64,000 bases of DNA from Acidobacteriota bacterium (GTDB lineage Bacteria > Acidobacteriota > Vicinamibacteria > Vicinamibacterales > UBA2999), in assembly GCA_963169195.1 (NCBI GenBank), contig CAUJDN010000065.1, forward strand, positions 1 through 64,000, read 5' to 3'. Below are positions 38,412 to 46,983 of this stretch, piece by piece. The notes under the pieces are model-generated. The model was not told where the DNA came from. It worked only from the letters and a program-made list of their open reading frames with translations, and did no database searches. Position 1 is the stretch's first letter. Each line of letters opens with the position of its first letter. A program made the position numbers and the translations under genes.

Positions 38412-41402
38412 CTACCTCGGCCCTGCCAGCGCGTCCAGCGCCGCGAGCGTGTCCTTCACGGCTGCCACGGCCTGATCGGTGGGGACGGCATCCGCACCCT
38501 CGACAAGGCCAAACAGCTGCACGAGCGCGGCCATCAGCCGCTGGAGTTCCGGAAGGCTGGCCTGCCCGGCGCCTCCCTGCGCGCGCGCCGCGGCCAGGGC
38601 CGTCGATGCGCGGCGAATGCCGGCATCGAGCGCGCGCGACAGCTCGTACATCTGCCGGATCCCGGCTTCCGAAGTCGTCACGCGGGGATCCATGCGGACC
38701 TGCAGCGGCGCCGTCCGCACCTGCCCGGCCACCGTCAGCCGCACGGTGTAGCGGCCGGGCATCACCCACGACCCCAGCGGAGTGCGCGGCGTGCCGCGCA
38801 GGATGGCGGCGATGGGATACGAGAACGAGGTCACGGCGGGGCGCTCGTGGCGGAGGTCCCACACGAAGCGGTGCAGGCCGCGCGTCGTCGCCAGGGGTTG
38901 ATGGGGCCGGATCCAGTAGTCGGGCGTGTTGCGGCCCTCCACCAGCGGTTCCGGCGGATCGTCGCTCGCGTACCGACGGACCACGGCGCCGGTGCCGTCC
39001 AGCAGCTCGAGCGTCACCGGACCGCTCGTGTCGTCGGGCAGCCAGTAATGGAGGATGGCCCCGTCAGGCGGGTTCTGTCCCGCCGGCTCGTCGGGCGGCA
39101 GCGGCGTGTCGGTGTTCGTGTTCCAGCGCACACGCAAGGCCTGCTGCGGCGTGAACAGGTGCGGCCCGGCCGACAGGGTCACGTCGGGCAACTGACGGAG
39201 CGGGGTGATGTCGTCGAGGATCCAGAACGCGCGCCCATGCGTCCCTGCGACCAGGTCGTCGCCCTTGATCACGAGGTCCCGGATGGAGGTGGCCGGCATG
39301 TTCACCCGCAGTGACTGCCAGTGCTCGCCGTCGTCGAACGAGACGTAGACGGCCTGCTCGGACCCGGCGAACAGGAGCCCGCGGCGCGAGGGATCCTCGC
39401 GCACCACGTTGATGGTGCCGCCGTCGGGGATTCCGCGCGTGACGTGCGTCCAGGTCTTCCCGCCGTCGCGCGTGCGGTAGATGTGCGGCCGCAGGTCGTC
39501 GAGCCTGAACGTGTTGACGGCGGCGTAGGCCGCGTTCACGTCGAAGTGCGACGCGTCCATCAGCGAGACCTTCATCCACGGCTCCAGGTCGGGTGGCGTC
39601 ACGTTGCTCCACGTCCGTCCGCCGTCCCGCGTCAGATGGATGAGCCCGTCGTCGGTGCCGGCCCAGATGACCGCCTCGTCCAGGTACGACGGCGCAATCG
39701 TATAGATGACCCCCCGCTGGGAGGGACGGGCGGCGGGCAGGCCTGCGTACACGCCGACGTTCGGGGGCACCTCCCACTCGGACCGCGTCAAATCCGGGCT
39801 GATCTGCTGCCACGACTGGCCGCCCGTCGTCGTCTCCCAGAGCACGTTCGAGGCGAAGAACAGCTTTCGGGGATTGACGGGGGAGAACAGCACCGGCATC
39901 GTGCGCACCACGCGATACCCCGCCCCCCTCGCCGGCCTGGGACCGACGTTCTGCACCTGGCCGGTGCGTCGGTCCCAGCGCGACACCTTTCCGCCGTACA
40001 CGATGTCGGGATCGAGCGGGTCGGGCGCGACGTAGCCGTACTCCTCGACGCCGACCGGGGACCAGTCCCTGAACGTGATCTGTCCGTGGTCCCCGCGGCT
40101 CGACACGCAGGCCGACCCGCTCTCCTGCTGGCCGCTGCACACCCGGTACGGGAACGCGTTGTCGGTGGTGACGTGGTAGAAGGCCGCCGTGGGCTGGTTG
40201 TACCAGCTGCTCCACGTTTCACCGCCGTTCAGCGACACGATGGCCCCCTGATCGGAGGTCATCGCGATGATGTCGGGGTTGAACGGGTTGATCCACGCGC
40301 GCTGGTAGTCATCGCCGCCAGGGGCGCCGCGGAACGCCGCGAACGTCCGGCCGCCATCCGTGGATGTCCACGCCACGATGGTCGGCACGATGACGATGTC
40401 GGGGTTCGTCGGGTGCACGCGGATGTCGGTGGCGTCGAAGGGGCGCGCCACGACCCGCGGGTCGCTGTTGACGAGCGCCCACGTCTCCCCCGCATCGTCT
40501 GACCGGTAGATGCCGCTTCTGCTGCCGGCCTCGACCACGAGGAACAGGCGCGACGGCAGGCTCGGTGCGATGCCGATGCCGATGCGGCCGAGCCGATCGT
40601 CGGCCCAGGTGGGCAACCCGGCCGTGAGCGGCCGCCATGTCGTCCCGCCATCGGTGGACTTGAAGAGGCCGCTGCCCGGCCCCCGGAAGTCCGCGTTCTC
40701 CCACGGGCCCTGGCGCGCCTGCCAGAGCGCCGCGTAGATGACCGAGGGATTCTTCGGGTCGATCAGGACGTCGGCGCCGCCGGTGTTCTCGTCTCGGAAC
40801 AGGACCTTGTCGAAGGTGCGGCCGCCGTCCAGCGACCGGAAGATGCCACGCTCCTCGTTGGGACCGTACGGATGCCCCAGCACGGCGACGAACAGCCGAT
40901 CCGCGTTGGTGGGGTCGACCACGACCTGGGCAATCTGCTGCGAGTCGCGAAGCCCAAGGTGCGTCCACGTGCGGCCGGCGTCGGTGGACTTGTACAGGCC
41001 ATCGCCGGTGGCCAGGTCGGGCCGCTGCTGCGCTTCGCCGGTGCCGACGTAGATGACGTCCGGGGCCGACGGCGCTACCGCCAGCGCGCCAATCGAGCCG
41101 GTTGGCTGGTCGTCGAAGATGGGCACCCACGTGCGGCCGGCGTCCGTCGTCTTCCACACGCCGCCGTTGACCACCCCCATGTAGAACGTGTGCGGCTGAC
41201 TGGGGACCCCGTCCAGCGCCTTGGTCCGGCTGGCCCGGTGCGGCCCGATGTTTCGCCACCGCAGTTCTGTGAGGACTCCCGGATCGAAGCCATTCGACGG
41301 CTGGGCCAGGAGCGCCGTGCGCGGCGGAACGGTCGCCAGGGTCGCGAGCGCGCCCAGCCACAGGATCACGCCCGCACCGCGGTGAATTGCCGGGGTCTGC
41401 AT
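38412..41402 (-). CDS. Secreted sortilin-like BNR/Asp-box beta-propeller protein
   Basis: A 996-residue exported protein with a signal peptide (about 1-34). It contains at least ten Asp-box repeats of the S-x-D-x-G-x-T-W type, for example KTTDAGRTWVP, KSTDAGRTWTH, RSLDGGRTFDK, KSTDGGTTWRP, RSDDAGETWAL, TSTDGGRTFAA and LTRDGGRTWSN, spread over two propellers (about residues 45-720). A C-terminal beta and helical region of about 250 residues follows. Proteins of this type are common in Acidobacteriota and Bacteroidota; glycan binding or hydrolysis is possible but unproven. The ATG at 41402 is set by the TACACT 6 bp upstream. Confidence 0.92.
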   Translation of the reverse strand: MQTPAIHRGAGVILWLGALATLATVPPRTALLAQPSNGFDPGVLTELRWRNIGPHRASRTKALDGVPSQPHTFYMGVVNGGVWKTTDAGRTWVPIFDDQPTGSIGALAVAPSAPDVIYVGTGEAQQRPDLATGDGLYKSTDAGRTWTHLGLRDSQQIAQVVVDPTNADRLFVAVLGHPYGPNEERGIFRSLDGGRTFDKVLFRDENTGGADVLIDPKNPSVIYAALWQARQGPWENADFRGPGSGLFKSTDGGTTWRPLTAGLPTWADDRLGRIGIGIAPSLPSRLFLVVEAGSRSGIYRSDDAGETWALVNSDPRVVARPFDATDIRVHPTNPDIVIVPTIVAWTSTDGGRTFAAFRGAPGGDDYQRAWINPFNPDIIAMTSDQGAIVSLNGGETWSSWYNQPTAAFYHVTTDNAFPYRVCSGQQESGSACVSSRGDHGQITFRDWSPVGVEEYGYVAPDPLDPDIVYGGKVSRWDRRTGQVQNVGPRPARGAGYRVVRTMPVLFSPVNPRKLFFASNVLWETTTGGQSWQQISPDLTRSEWEVPPNVGVYAGLPAARPSQRGVIYTIAPSYLDEAVIWAGTDDGLIHLTRDGGRTWSNVTPPDLEPWMKVSLMDASHFDVNAAYAAVNTFRLDDLRPHIYRTRDGGKTWTHVTRGIPDGGTINVVREDPSRRGLLFAGSEQAVYVSFDDGEHWQSLRVNMPATSIRDLVIKGDDLVAGTHGRAFWILDDITPLRQLPDVTLSAGPHLFTPQQALRVRWNTNTDTPLPPDEPAGQNPPDGAILHYWLPDDTSGPVTLELLDGTGAVVRRYASDDPPEPLVEGRNTPDYWIRPHQPLATTRGLHRFVWDLRHERPAVTSFSYPIAAILRGTPRTPLGSWVMPGRYTVRLTVAGQVRTAPLQVRMDPRVTTSEAGIRQMYELSRALDAGIRRASTALAAARAQGGAGQASLPELQRLMAALVQLFGLVEGADAVPTDQAVAAVKDTLAALDALAGPR

Positions 41403-41408
41403 GGAGGG

Positions 41409-41414
41409 AGTGTA
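41409..41414 (-). promoter_or_regulatory. -10 element (TACACT) of the BNR-protein operon
   Basis: TACACT ends exactly 6 bp before the ATG at 41402; the spacer CCCTCC is not a Shine-Dalgarno sequence. Confidence 0.58.
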
Positions 41415-41580
41415 GCCGACCTGCGCGTGGGGCTCGTCGCATGCCCGATCGGGCATCGGCCCGCACCGGATCGGGCTGGAGGAGCCGTGCTGGGGCCCCT
41501 GCGGGTCATCGGCACCCCGAGGACCCAGAGGCGCGACATCCGAGACCGAGCGGCCATCGGCGATCCGGTCGGCGTCGGCC

Positions 41581-42062
41581 TCACGTGCGTCCGGGGTTCA
41601 TCGGCGGCCCCACGACGGACCTGAGAAGCGTCAGCAGCTGATCCACGGCCACCGTATTGTGGCCGCCCATGGGAATCAGCACGTCTCCATCAGTTGCCGC
41701 AGGGCGGGGTCCGTGAAGATGAGGATGCCCTCGAGGATGACGGCCCGCCTCGGCTCGAAGGTGTCGGTTTCCGCCAGGCGTGCGTGGCGCGCGAAGTCGT
41801 ACCGCGGCACCTGCACGCTCCGCCCCGCCTTCAGCTCGAGGACGTGCCGCACCAACAGGTCGGTTTCGAGGGCATCCGGATGGTCGTAGTTGAGGGCCGC
41901 ACGTTCCCCGAGCCGCAGGTCGTTGCGATCGCGATAGCAGCGGTCGTGATCCAGGAGAGTCACGTCGTCGGGCCCGAGGCCCTCGACGATCCGCCGCACG
42001 ACGGTGGTCTTGCCAGAGCCGGACCCACCCGTCACGCCGACAATCAGCCGGGGTGCCGCCAT
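41581..42062 (-). pseudogene. udk: Uridine kinase gene broken by an internal, frame-shifting deletion
   Basis: The first 128 codons (42062 to 41676) encode an intact uridine kinase N-terminus: P-loop GVTGGSGSGKTTVVRRI (residues 9-25), LDHDRCYRDRNDL, NYDHPDALETDLLVRHVLEL, VPRYDFARH, and ILEGILIFTDPALRQLM. Frame then stops after ETC. The family's C-terminus, DVLIPMGGHNTVAVDQLLTLL, follows at once in another frame (about 41685 to 41581). The lid and base-binding part, roughly 70 codons, is missing, so the product cannot be an active kinase. The gene lies 15 bp after the ADOP permease. An assembly error is the alternative to true decay. Confidence 0.85.
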
Positions 42063-42077
42063 CGTCGCCGATGGCGC

Positions 42078-44507
42078 TCATTCACAACGAAGCGCCTCGG
42101 CCGGCTCGACGCGCGCGGCCCGGCGCGCCGGGACCAGACACGCGGCGAGGGCCACCAGCAGCAGGATGGCGGGCGCGACCAGGTACGACCACGGGTCGAG
42201 CGGCGTCACGCCGAACAGTGACGCCGCCATGAGCCGCGACACCGCGACGGCGCCCGCCAGGCCGGCGACCAGGCCGGTGAGTACGACGGTGAGGCCTTCG
42301 CGCAGGACCATCCCGACGATTCGCGCGCGACTGGCGCCCAGCGCCGCGCGCACGCCCATCTCGCGCCGCCGCTCGGACACGCCGTACGACAGCGTCCCGT
42401 ACAGGCCGATGACCGCCAGCAACACGGCCACCCCCGCGAAACCCGCGAGGAGCGAGGCGCCGAAGCGCGGCGTCGCGACCGAAGCCGACACCTTGTCCGT
42501 GAGCGCCGACATGTGATCGACCGCGACCTGCGAATCCACGCCGGCAATCGCACGGCGCACCATCGGCGCCGCCGCATCTGGCGGGCCGGTCGTGCGAACC
42601 GCGATCACGACCTGCGCGGACAGGCCGCGCTCAGCCGTGCCGGCCGGCACGAACAATTCCGGCTGCATGGGCCGGTCGAGCCCATCCTTGAGGACGCTGG
42701 CGACCACGCCCACGACCTCCGCCACGGTGCCGTTCGAATGCAGGAGCCCCGGATACCGCCGGCCGACCACGGCCCGGCCGTCGGTCCAGTACTGCCGCAC
42801 GAACTCCTCGTTGACCAGGAATGCCTGGGTGGACGCCCCCACGTCGGAGGGCTGCAGGAACCGGCCGGCGACCAGGCGCATGCCGAGCGCCTCCATGTAA
42901 CCGGGCGTCACCGCCCACGACAGCGCACGGGCCCGGATGGGCTGGCCGTCGGGCGTCGTCTCGCGCAGCGTCACCATCTGCAGCGCGCTGATCGGCACGA
43001 GGGGCCCCATGTTGCTGCCGCCTGCCGACACGACGCCGGGCAGGCCGCGAATCGCGGAGAGGATCTCGTCCACGCGCGGCATCACGTGCGTCGCGCTGCT
43101 GGCGCCGGACGGGAACGCGATGTCGGCCGTCAGGACGCCGGAGGGCTGGTAACCCGGGTCGACCTGGAGGAGCCGTACGAGGCTCCGCCCGATCAGCGCC
43201 GCCGCCACCAGCAACATGACGGCGAGGGCCGCTTCCGTCACCAGCAACGCGCCGCGCAGGCGGCGGGCCGCGGCCCCGGTCGTCCGGCGGTCGCCGTCAT
43301 TCAGCGCGGTGGCGCGCGCACGCGACGCACGCCACGCCGGCGCCAGGGCCGCCAGCAGTCCCGAGGCCATCGTCACGACCACCGTGACGAGCAGCACCCG
43401 CCCGTCAAGGACGACCGCGTCGAGCCGCGGGAACCCCCTCGGCGCGACGCGCGGGAACACGCGGATGAGGCTCCACGCCAGCCCGACACCGAGCAGCCCG
43501 CCGGCTGCCGAAAGCAGGAGGGACTCGGACAGGGCCTGCCTGACCAGTCGGAACGCCCCGGCCCCCAGGACCGCGCGCACCGCGAGATCGCGTTCCCGGG
43601 ACACGCCCCTCGAAAGGAACAGGTTGGCCACGTTTGCCGAGGCCAGCAGGAGGACGACCAGGACGCCGGCCGTGGCCACCACCAGGGCCGGGCGAACGCT
43701 TGCGGTCATCTCAGAGGCGAGGACCTCGGCCCGGACTTCGACCGGCCCACCCTTGCCGAAGATCAGGTCCGCGGCCGGTGGCCGGGGCTGGGCCTGGGCG
43801 ACGGTCGTCCCCTCCTGGGCCGCGGCACCAACCGTCGTCCCTTCGGCGAGGCGGCCAATCACGGAGATCACGCGGACTCGCCCCGGTGCCGCAGCGTCGC
43901 GGGACATGACGTCGGGGCGCCAGAACATGGCGTCCGGGCCTGGAAACGCGAAGTCGGGTGGTGCGACGCCGACAACCGTGTGGGAGCGGCCATTCACCAG
44001 CAGTGGCTGCCCGACCGCGTCAGGCGACGCGCCCAGGTGTGTCCTCCAGTACGCATGGCTCAGGACCACCACGTCCGAGGCGCCTTCGGTCTCGTCCGAC
44101 GGCTCGAGGAAGCGACCCATGAGCGGCCGGACGCCCAGCACCTGGAAGAGCGAGGCGGAAACCGTCGCCGAGACGACCCGGTCCGGGTTCTCGCGACCGA
44201 CGGTGTCGGTACCCTGGCTGTATCCCGCAAACGCCGATACGGCGGTGGCCCGTGGCCGCCACGCCTCGAGCGTCACGTTGCTCAGCCAGTGGCGCTGGAA
44301 GGTCACCGGTGCGCCGGGATGCACCTCCCACAGCCGGACGATCCGGTCGGGTTCGTGGTACGGGAGGGGGCGCAGCAGCACGCCATGGACCACCGAGTAC
44401 ATGGCTGTCGTCGCGCCGATGCCCACGGCGAACGTGGCCAGCGCGGTCAGCGCCAGCGCCGGCTGCGCCTTCAGCCCCCGCCACGCGAGCCTCAGGTCCG
44501 GGAACAT
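42078..44507 (-). CDS. ADOP-type (acidobacterial duplicated orphan permease) MacB/FtsX-like membrane protein
   Basis: An 809-residue protein made of two similar halves, each with an N-terminal or internal periplasmic MacB_PCD-like domain and FtsX-type transmembrane helices. Landmarks are TALATFAVGIGATTAMYSVVHGVLLRPLPY near residues 20-50, LLASANVANLFLSRGVSRERDLAVRAVLGAG near 290-320, LLVTEAALAVMLLVAAALIGRSL near 415, and IGLYGTLSYGVSERRREMGVRAALGASR near the C-terminus. No ATPase gene is adjacent, as expected for orphan permeases of this type. The start is supported by TATACT 8 bp upstream. Confidence 0.93.
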   Translation of the reverse strand: MFPDLRLAWRGLKAQPALALTALATFAVGIGATTAMYSVVHGVLLRPLPYHEPDRIVRLWEVHPGAPVTFQRHWLSNVTLEAWRPRATAVSAFAGYSQGTDTVGRENPDRVVSATVSASLFQVLGVRPLMGRFLEPSDETEGASDVVVLSHAYWRTHLGASPDAVGQPLLVNGRSHTVVGVAPPDFAFPGPDAMFWRPDVMSRDAAAPGRVRVISVIGRLAEGTTVGAAAQEGTTVAQAQPRPPAADLIFGKGGPVEVRAEVLASEMTASVRPALVVATAGVLVVLLLASANVANLFLSRGVSRERDLAVRAVLGAGAFRLVRQALSESLLLSAAGGLLGVGLAWSLIRVFPRVAPRGFPRLDAVVLDGRVLLVTVVVTMASGLLAALAPAWRASRARATALNDGDRRTTGAAARRLRGALLVTEAALAVMLLVAAALIGRSLVRLLQVDPGYQPSGVLTADIAFPSGASSATHVMPRVDEILSAIRGLPGVVSAGGSNMGPLVPISALQMVTLRETTPDGQPIRARALSWAVTPGYMEALGMRLVAGRFLQPSDVGASTQAFLVNEEFVRQYWTDGRAVVGRRYPGLLHSNGTVAEVVGVVASVLKDGLDRPMQPELFVPAGTAERGLSAQVVIAVRTTGPPDAAAPMVRRAIAGVDSQVAVDHMSALTDKVSASVATPRFGASLLAGFAGVAVLLAVIGLYGTLSYGVSERRREMGVRAALGASRARIVGMVLREGLTVVLTGLVAGLAGAVAVSRLMAASLFGVTPLDPWSYLVAPAILLLVALAACLVPARRAARVEPAEALRCE

Positions 44508-44515
44508 GGCGCGAA

Positions 44516-44521
44516 AGTATA
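44516..44521 (-). promoter_or_regulatory. -10 element (TATACT) of the ADOP permease gene
   Basis: TATACT ends 8 bp before the ATG at 44507, with no Shine-Dalgarno sequence. Confidence 0.6.
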
Positions 44522-44606
44522 ACGGACGCTGAAGGAGGGGTCGGCCTGGCGGTCAGCGGATGAGCCGTGCCAACACGGGACTGGCCGGCGGATGCTGACC
44601 GAAGCG

Positions 44607-44693
44607 TGGTGCGGAAGAGAGGACTCGAACCTCCACCCTGTTGCCAGGACTAGCTCCTGAGGCTAGCGCGTCTGCCAATTCCGCCACTTCCGC
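44607..44693 (-). tRNA. tRNA-Leu (CAG anticodon)
   Basis: A class II tRNA of 87 bases including an encoded CCA. The acceptor stem GCGGAAG pairs with CTTCCGC, followed by ACCA. The anticodon stem CTAGC/GCTAG encloses the loop CTCAGGA, anticodon CAG at 44657-44659 (reads CUG). A long variable arm (TCCTGGCAACAGGG region) identifies leucine type, and the T arm is GGAGG-TTCGAGT-CCTCT. It lies between the ADOP permease and the LysR gene. Confidence 0.96.
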
Positions 44694-44751
44694 GTGTCGG
44701 GACCGCTCGAGAGCGGCCCTCCGGGCCATCGCCCGTGGGCAGGAAGCCTCA

Positions 44752-44757
44752 AGTATA
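44752..44757 (-). promoter_or_regulatory. -10 element (TATACT) of tRNA-Leu
   Basis: TATACT lies just after the LysR stop codon (44760) on the same strand, 58 bp before the mature tRNA. The leader contains the palindrome CCGCTCGAGAGCGG (44703-44716). Confidence 0.45.
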
Positions 44758-44759
44758 CC

Positions 44760-45677
44760 CTATCGCTCGGCCGTGAAGGCAAACCTTCCCTTGCGCACGG
44801 CCGTCTGCGCCTCCACCACAGCCAGGAACGCCTGTGCCGCATACGAGAGCGTCGCATCGCGCCGGTGCACGAGGCGCAGCTCGCGCTCGAACGCGAGGTC
44901 GGGCACGCGCACGCGCACCAGTTCCCTTCGCGCCAGCTCGCCCTCGATGGAGATGGCCGGCAGCAGTGCCACGCCGTTGCCCATGGCCACGAACTTCTTG
45001 ATGGCGTCGATGGTGGGCATCTCGACCGGCATCTGCAGCTGCACGCGCCTGGCCTGGAAGGTTTCGATCACCTTGTGGCGGTAGGGTGAGGCCACGTGAT
45101 GCGCCACGAACGACTCGCGCGCCAGCTCGGTAATCCCGACCTTCGCGCGACGGGCAAACGGGTGGGAGGGCGGCACCACGAATGCGAGCTCGTCCCGGTA
45201 GACCACGATCGACGTCAGCAGGTCGAGGTCGGGCCTGAAAGTGACGACGCCGATGTCCGCGCCGTAGTCCATCACCTGGCCCGGAATGCGGCTGGCCAGC
45301 GCCCGCTGCACGGTGATGCTCACGTCCGGGTAGAGCCGCCGGTACTCGTGGAGCAGCGGGAGCAGGTACAGGCAGGTCAGCTCGTTGGCGGCCAGCGTCA
45401 GCCGGCCCGACCGGAGCTGCCGCACGTCGTCGAGCGCGGCCAGGGCCTGCTGACGGAAGTTGAGCAGCCGCTCCGCGTGCACGGCCAGCACCCGGCCGGC
45501 GTCGGTGAGCAACCCGCGCCGGGAGGCACGGTCGAACAGGGGGCGCCCCACCTCGTCTTCCAGGCGCTTGATGGTCTGGCTGATGGCGGGCTGCGTGCGG
45601 TAGAGGGCCTTGGCCGCGGCGGAGAAGCTGCCTTCGCGGATGACGGCGAGAAACGCCTCGAGCTGGGCGAGTTCCAT
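44760..45677 (-). CDS. LysR family transcriptional regulator, probably of the divergent leu-ilv genes
   Basis: A 305-residue LTTR. The winged HTH spans residues 1-60 (LEAFLAVIREGSFSAAAKALYRTQPAISQTIKRLEDEVGRPLFDR), followed by a linker helix and a periplasmic-binding-like effector domain (about 90-300). The start is the ATG at 45677, set by the conserved HTH beginning and by TATAGT 6 bp upstream. Its divergent arrangement with leuA-leuB-ilvC resembles E. coli ilvY-ilvC, so an acetolactate-type inducer and control of these genes is inferred, not shown. Confidence 0.92.
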   Translation of the reverse strand: MELAQLEAFLAVIREGSFSAAAKALYRTQPAISQTIKRLEDEVGRPLFDRASRRGLLTDAGRVLAVHAERLLNFRQQALAALDDVRQLRSGRLTLAANELTCLYLLPLLHEYRRLYPDVSITVQRALASRIPGQVMDYGADIGVVTFRPDLDLLTSIVVYRDELAFVVPPSHPFARRAKVGITELARESFVAHHVASPYRHKVIETFQARRVQLQMPVEMPTIDAIKKFVAMGNGVALLPAISIEGELARRELVRVRVPDLAFERELRLVHRRDATLSYAAQAFLAVVEAQTAVRKGRFAFTAER

Positions 45678-45683
45678 GCCCAG

Positions 45684-45689
45684 ACTATA
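45684..45689 (-). promoter_or_regulatory. -10 element (TATAGT) of the LysR gene
   Basis: TATAGT ends exactly 6 bp before the ATG at 45677, so a leaderless regulator mRNA is predicted. Confidence 0.6.
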
Positions 45690-45703
45690 AGGCAGTTCAT
45701 ATG

Positions 45704-45716
45704 ATTCCATAGGGAT
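45704..45716. promoter_or_regulatory. Imperfect inverted repeat ATTCC-ATA-GGGAT, candidate LysR site
   Basis: A short near-palindrome in the AT-rich divergent region between the LysR gene and leuA, the place where an LTTR binding site is expected. The match to a T-N11-A site is approximate. Confidence 0.3.
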
Positions 45717-45741
45717 TATTACTTTGACTTATTCGGTTGCG

Positions 45742-45764
45742 CCCCCACACACTCTGAGTGGGGG
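45742..45764 (+). promoter_or_regulatory. Hairpin over the leuA ribosome binding site
   Basis: CCCCCAC (45742-45748) pairs perfectly with GTGGGGG (45758-45764) across a 9-base loop. The 3' arm is the G-rich ribosome binding region 4 bases before the leuA ATG at 45769, so folding would hide it. A TTGACT at 45724-45729 upstream is a possible -35, but no clear -10 follows. Confidence 0.45.
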
Positions 45765-45768
45765 ACCC

Positions 45769-46983
45769 ATGACGGGACGATCGCGAGTACGGATCTTCGA
45801 CACGACGCTGCGGGACGGCGAGCAGGCGCCGGGCTTCAGCATGACGCCCGGCGAGAAGGTGCGCATGGCCGAGCAGTTGGAGCGGCTCGGGGCCGACATC
45901 ATCGAGGCCGGCTTCCCCATCTCCTCGGACGGCGATTTCGAGGCGGTTCGGGCGGTGGCGGCGACCGTGAAGGCGCCCATCGTGGCCGGGCTCGCCCGGG
46001 CCGTCGCGGGGGACATCGACCGAGCCTGGGCGGCGCTGCAAGGGGCCCGTCGGCCGCGCATCCACGTGTTTCTCGCGACGTCGGACCTGCACCTCCAGTA
46101 CAAGCTTCGGATTGACCGGGCGACCTGCCTGGCGCGGACGCGGGAGGCCGTGGCTCACGCCCGGGCGCTCACGCCCGACGTGGAGTTCTCGGCGGAAGAC
46201 GCGACGCGCAGCGACCTCGCCTTCCTGTGCGACGTCGCGGCCGCCGCGGTCGAGGCCGGCGCGACGACGGTCAACCTGCCTGACACGGTGGGCTACGCCC
46301 TGCCGGCCGACATCACGCGCATGTTCGCGGCCGTGCGGGCCCGCGTCGGCAGCGGGATCACGCTGTCGGCACACTGCCACAACGACCTGGGGCTGGCGGT
46401 GGCCAACTCGATCGCGGCCGTCCAGGCCGGCGCCCGCCAGGTGGAGTGCACCATCAACGGCATCGGCGAGCGGGCCGGCAACGCGGCCCTCGAGGAGTTC
46501 GTGATGGCGCTGCACGTCCGGCGCGAGGCGTTGCCGTTCGACACCGCCATCACGACGACGCGCCTGGTGCCGACGAGCCAGGCCCTCTGCTCCATCGTGG
46601 ACATCCCGGCCGCGCCGAACAAGGCCATCGTCGGGGCCAACGCGTTCGCGCACGAGTCGGGCATCCACCAGGACGGGATGCTCAAGAACGAGCTCACCTA
46701 CGAGATCATGCGACCGGAGTCGGTGGGTGCGGCCGGCACCCGGCTGGTGCTCGGCAAGCACTCGGGCATGCGCGGGCTCGACGCGCGATGCCGCGCGCTC
46801 GGCCACCGGCTGGGCCAAGTGGATCTCGAGCGTGTCTACCGCCGCGTGACGGCCCTGGCCGATCGCAGCAAGACGGTGAACGACGACCAGTTGGCGGCCA
46901 TCATCCGCGAGGAAGCGGCGGGAGCGGCGGCCTCCGCGCGCCGGCGGGCGCCGTCCGAGGACACGAGGGCGGCGTGCCGCTGA
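45769..46983 (+). CDS. leuA: 2-isopropylmalate synthase-type enzyme without the C-terminal regulatory domain
   Basis: A 404-residue DRE-TIM metallolyase that condenses 2-oxoisovalerate and acetyl-CoA in leucine synthesis. Motifs are IFDTTLRDGEQAPGFSM (residues 9-25), NLPDTVGYALP, the metal-binding HCHNDLGLAVANS, and CTINGIGERAGNAALEE. It ends soon after the catalytic and linker region (KTVNDDQLAAIIREE), about 100 residues shorter than classic LeuA, so the leucine-binding LeuA_dimer domain is missing. The ATG is chosen for the G-rich site and conserved start. Homocitrate or citramalate synthase are alternatives, but leuB and ilvC next door favour leucine. Confidence 0.85.
   Translation: MTGRSRVRIFDTTLRDGEQAPGFSMTPGEKVRMAEQLERLGADIIEAGFPISSDGDFEAVRAVAATVKAPIVAGLARAVAGDIDRAWAALQGARRPRIHVFLATSDLHLQYKLRIDRATCLARTREAVAHARALTPDVEFSAEDATRSDLAFLCDVAAAAVEAGATTVNLPDTVGYALPADITRMFAAVRARVGSGITLSAHCHNDLGLAVANSIAAVQAGARQVECTINGIGERAGNAALEEFVMALHVRREALPFDTAITTTRLVPTSQALCSIVDIPAAPNKAIVGANAFAHESGIHQDGMLKNELTYEIMRPESVGAAGTRLVLGKHSGMRGLDARCRALGHRLGQVDLERVYRRVTALADRSKTVNDDQLAAIIREEAAGAAASARRRAPSEDTRAACR

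Noticed and set aside
34842-39314. A 1490-codon open frame on the plus strand
   Set aside because: It is antisense to sppA, the serine hydrolase and the BNR gene, all of which have clear motifs. It has no domain pattern and reflects the high-GC third-position effect.
45769-46983. leuA as homocitrate synthase (NifV)
   Set aside because: Size is similar, but the coupling to leuB and ilvC and the absence of nitrogenase genes favour leucine synthesis.
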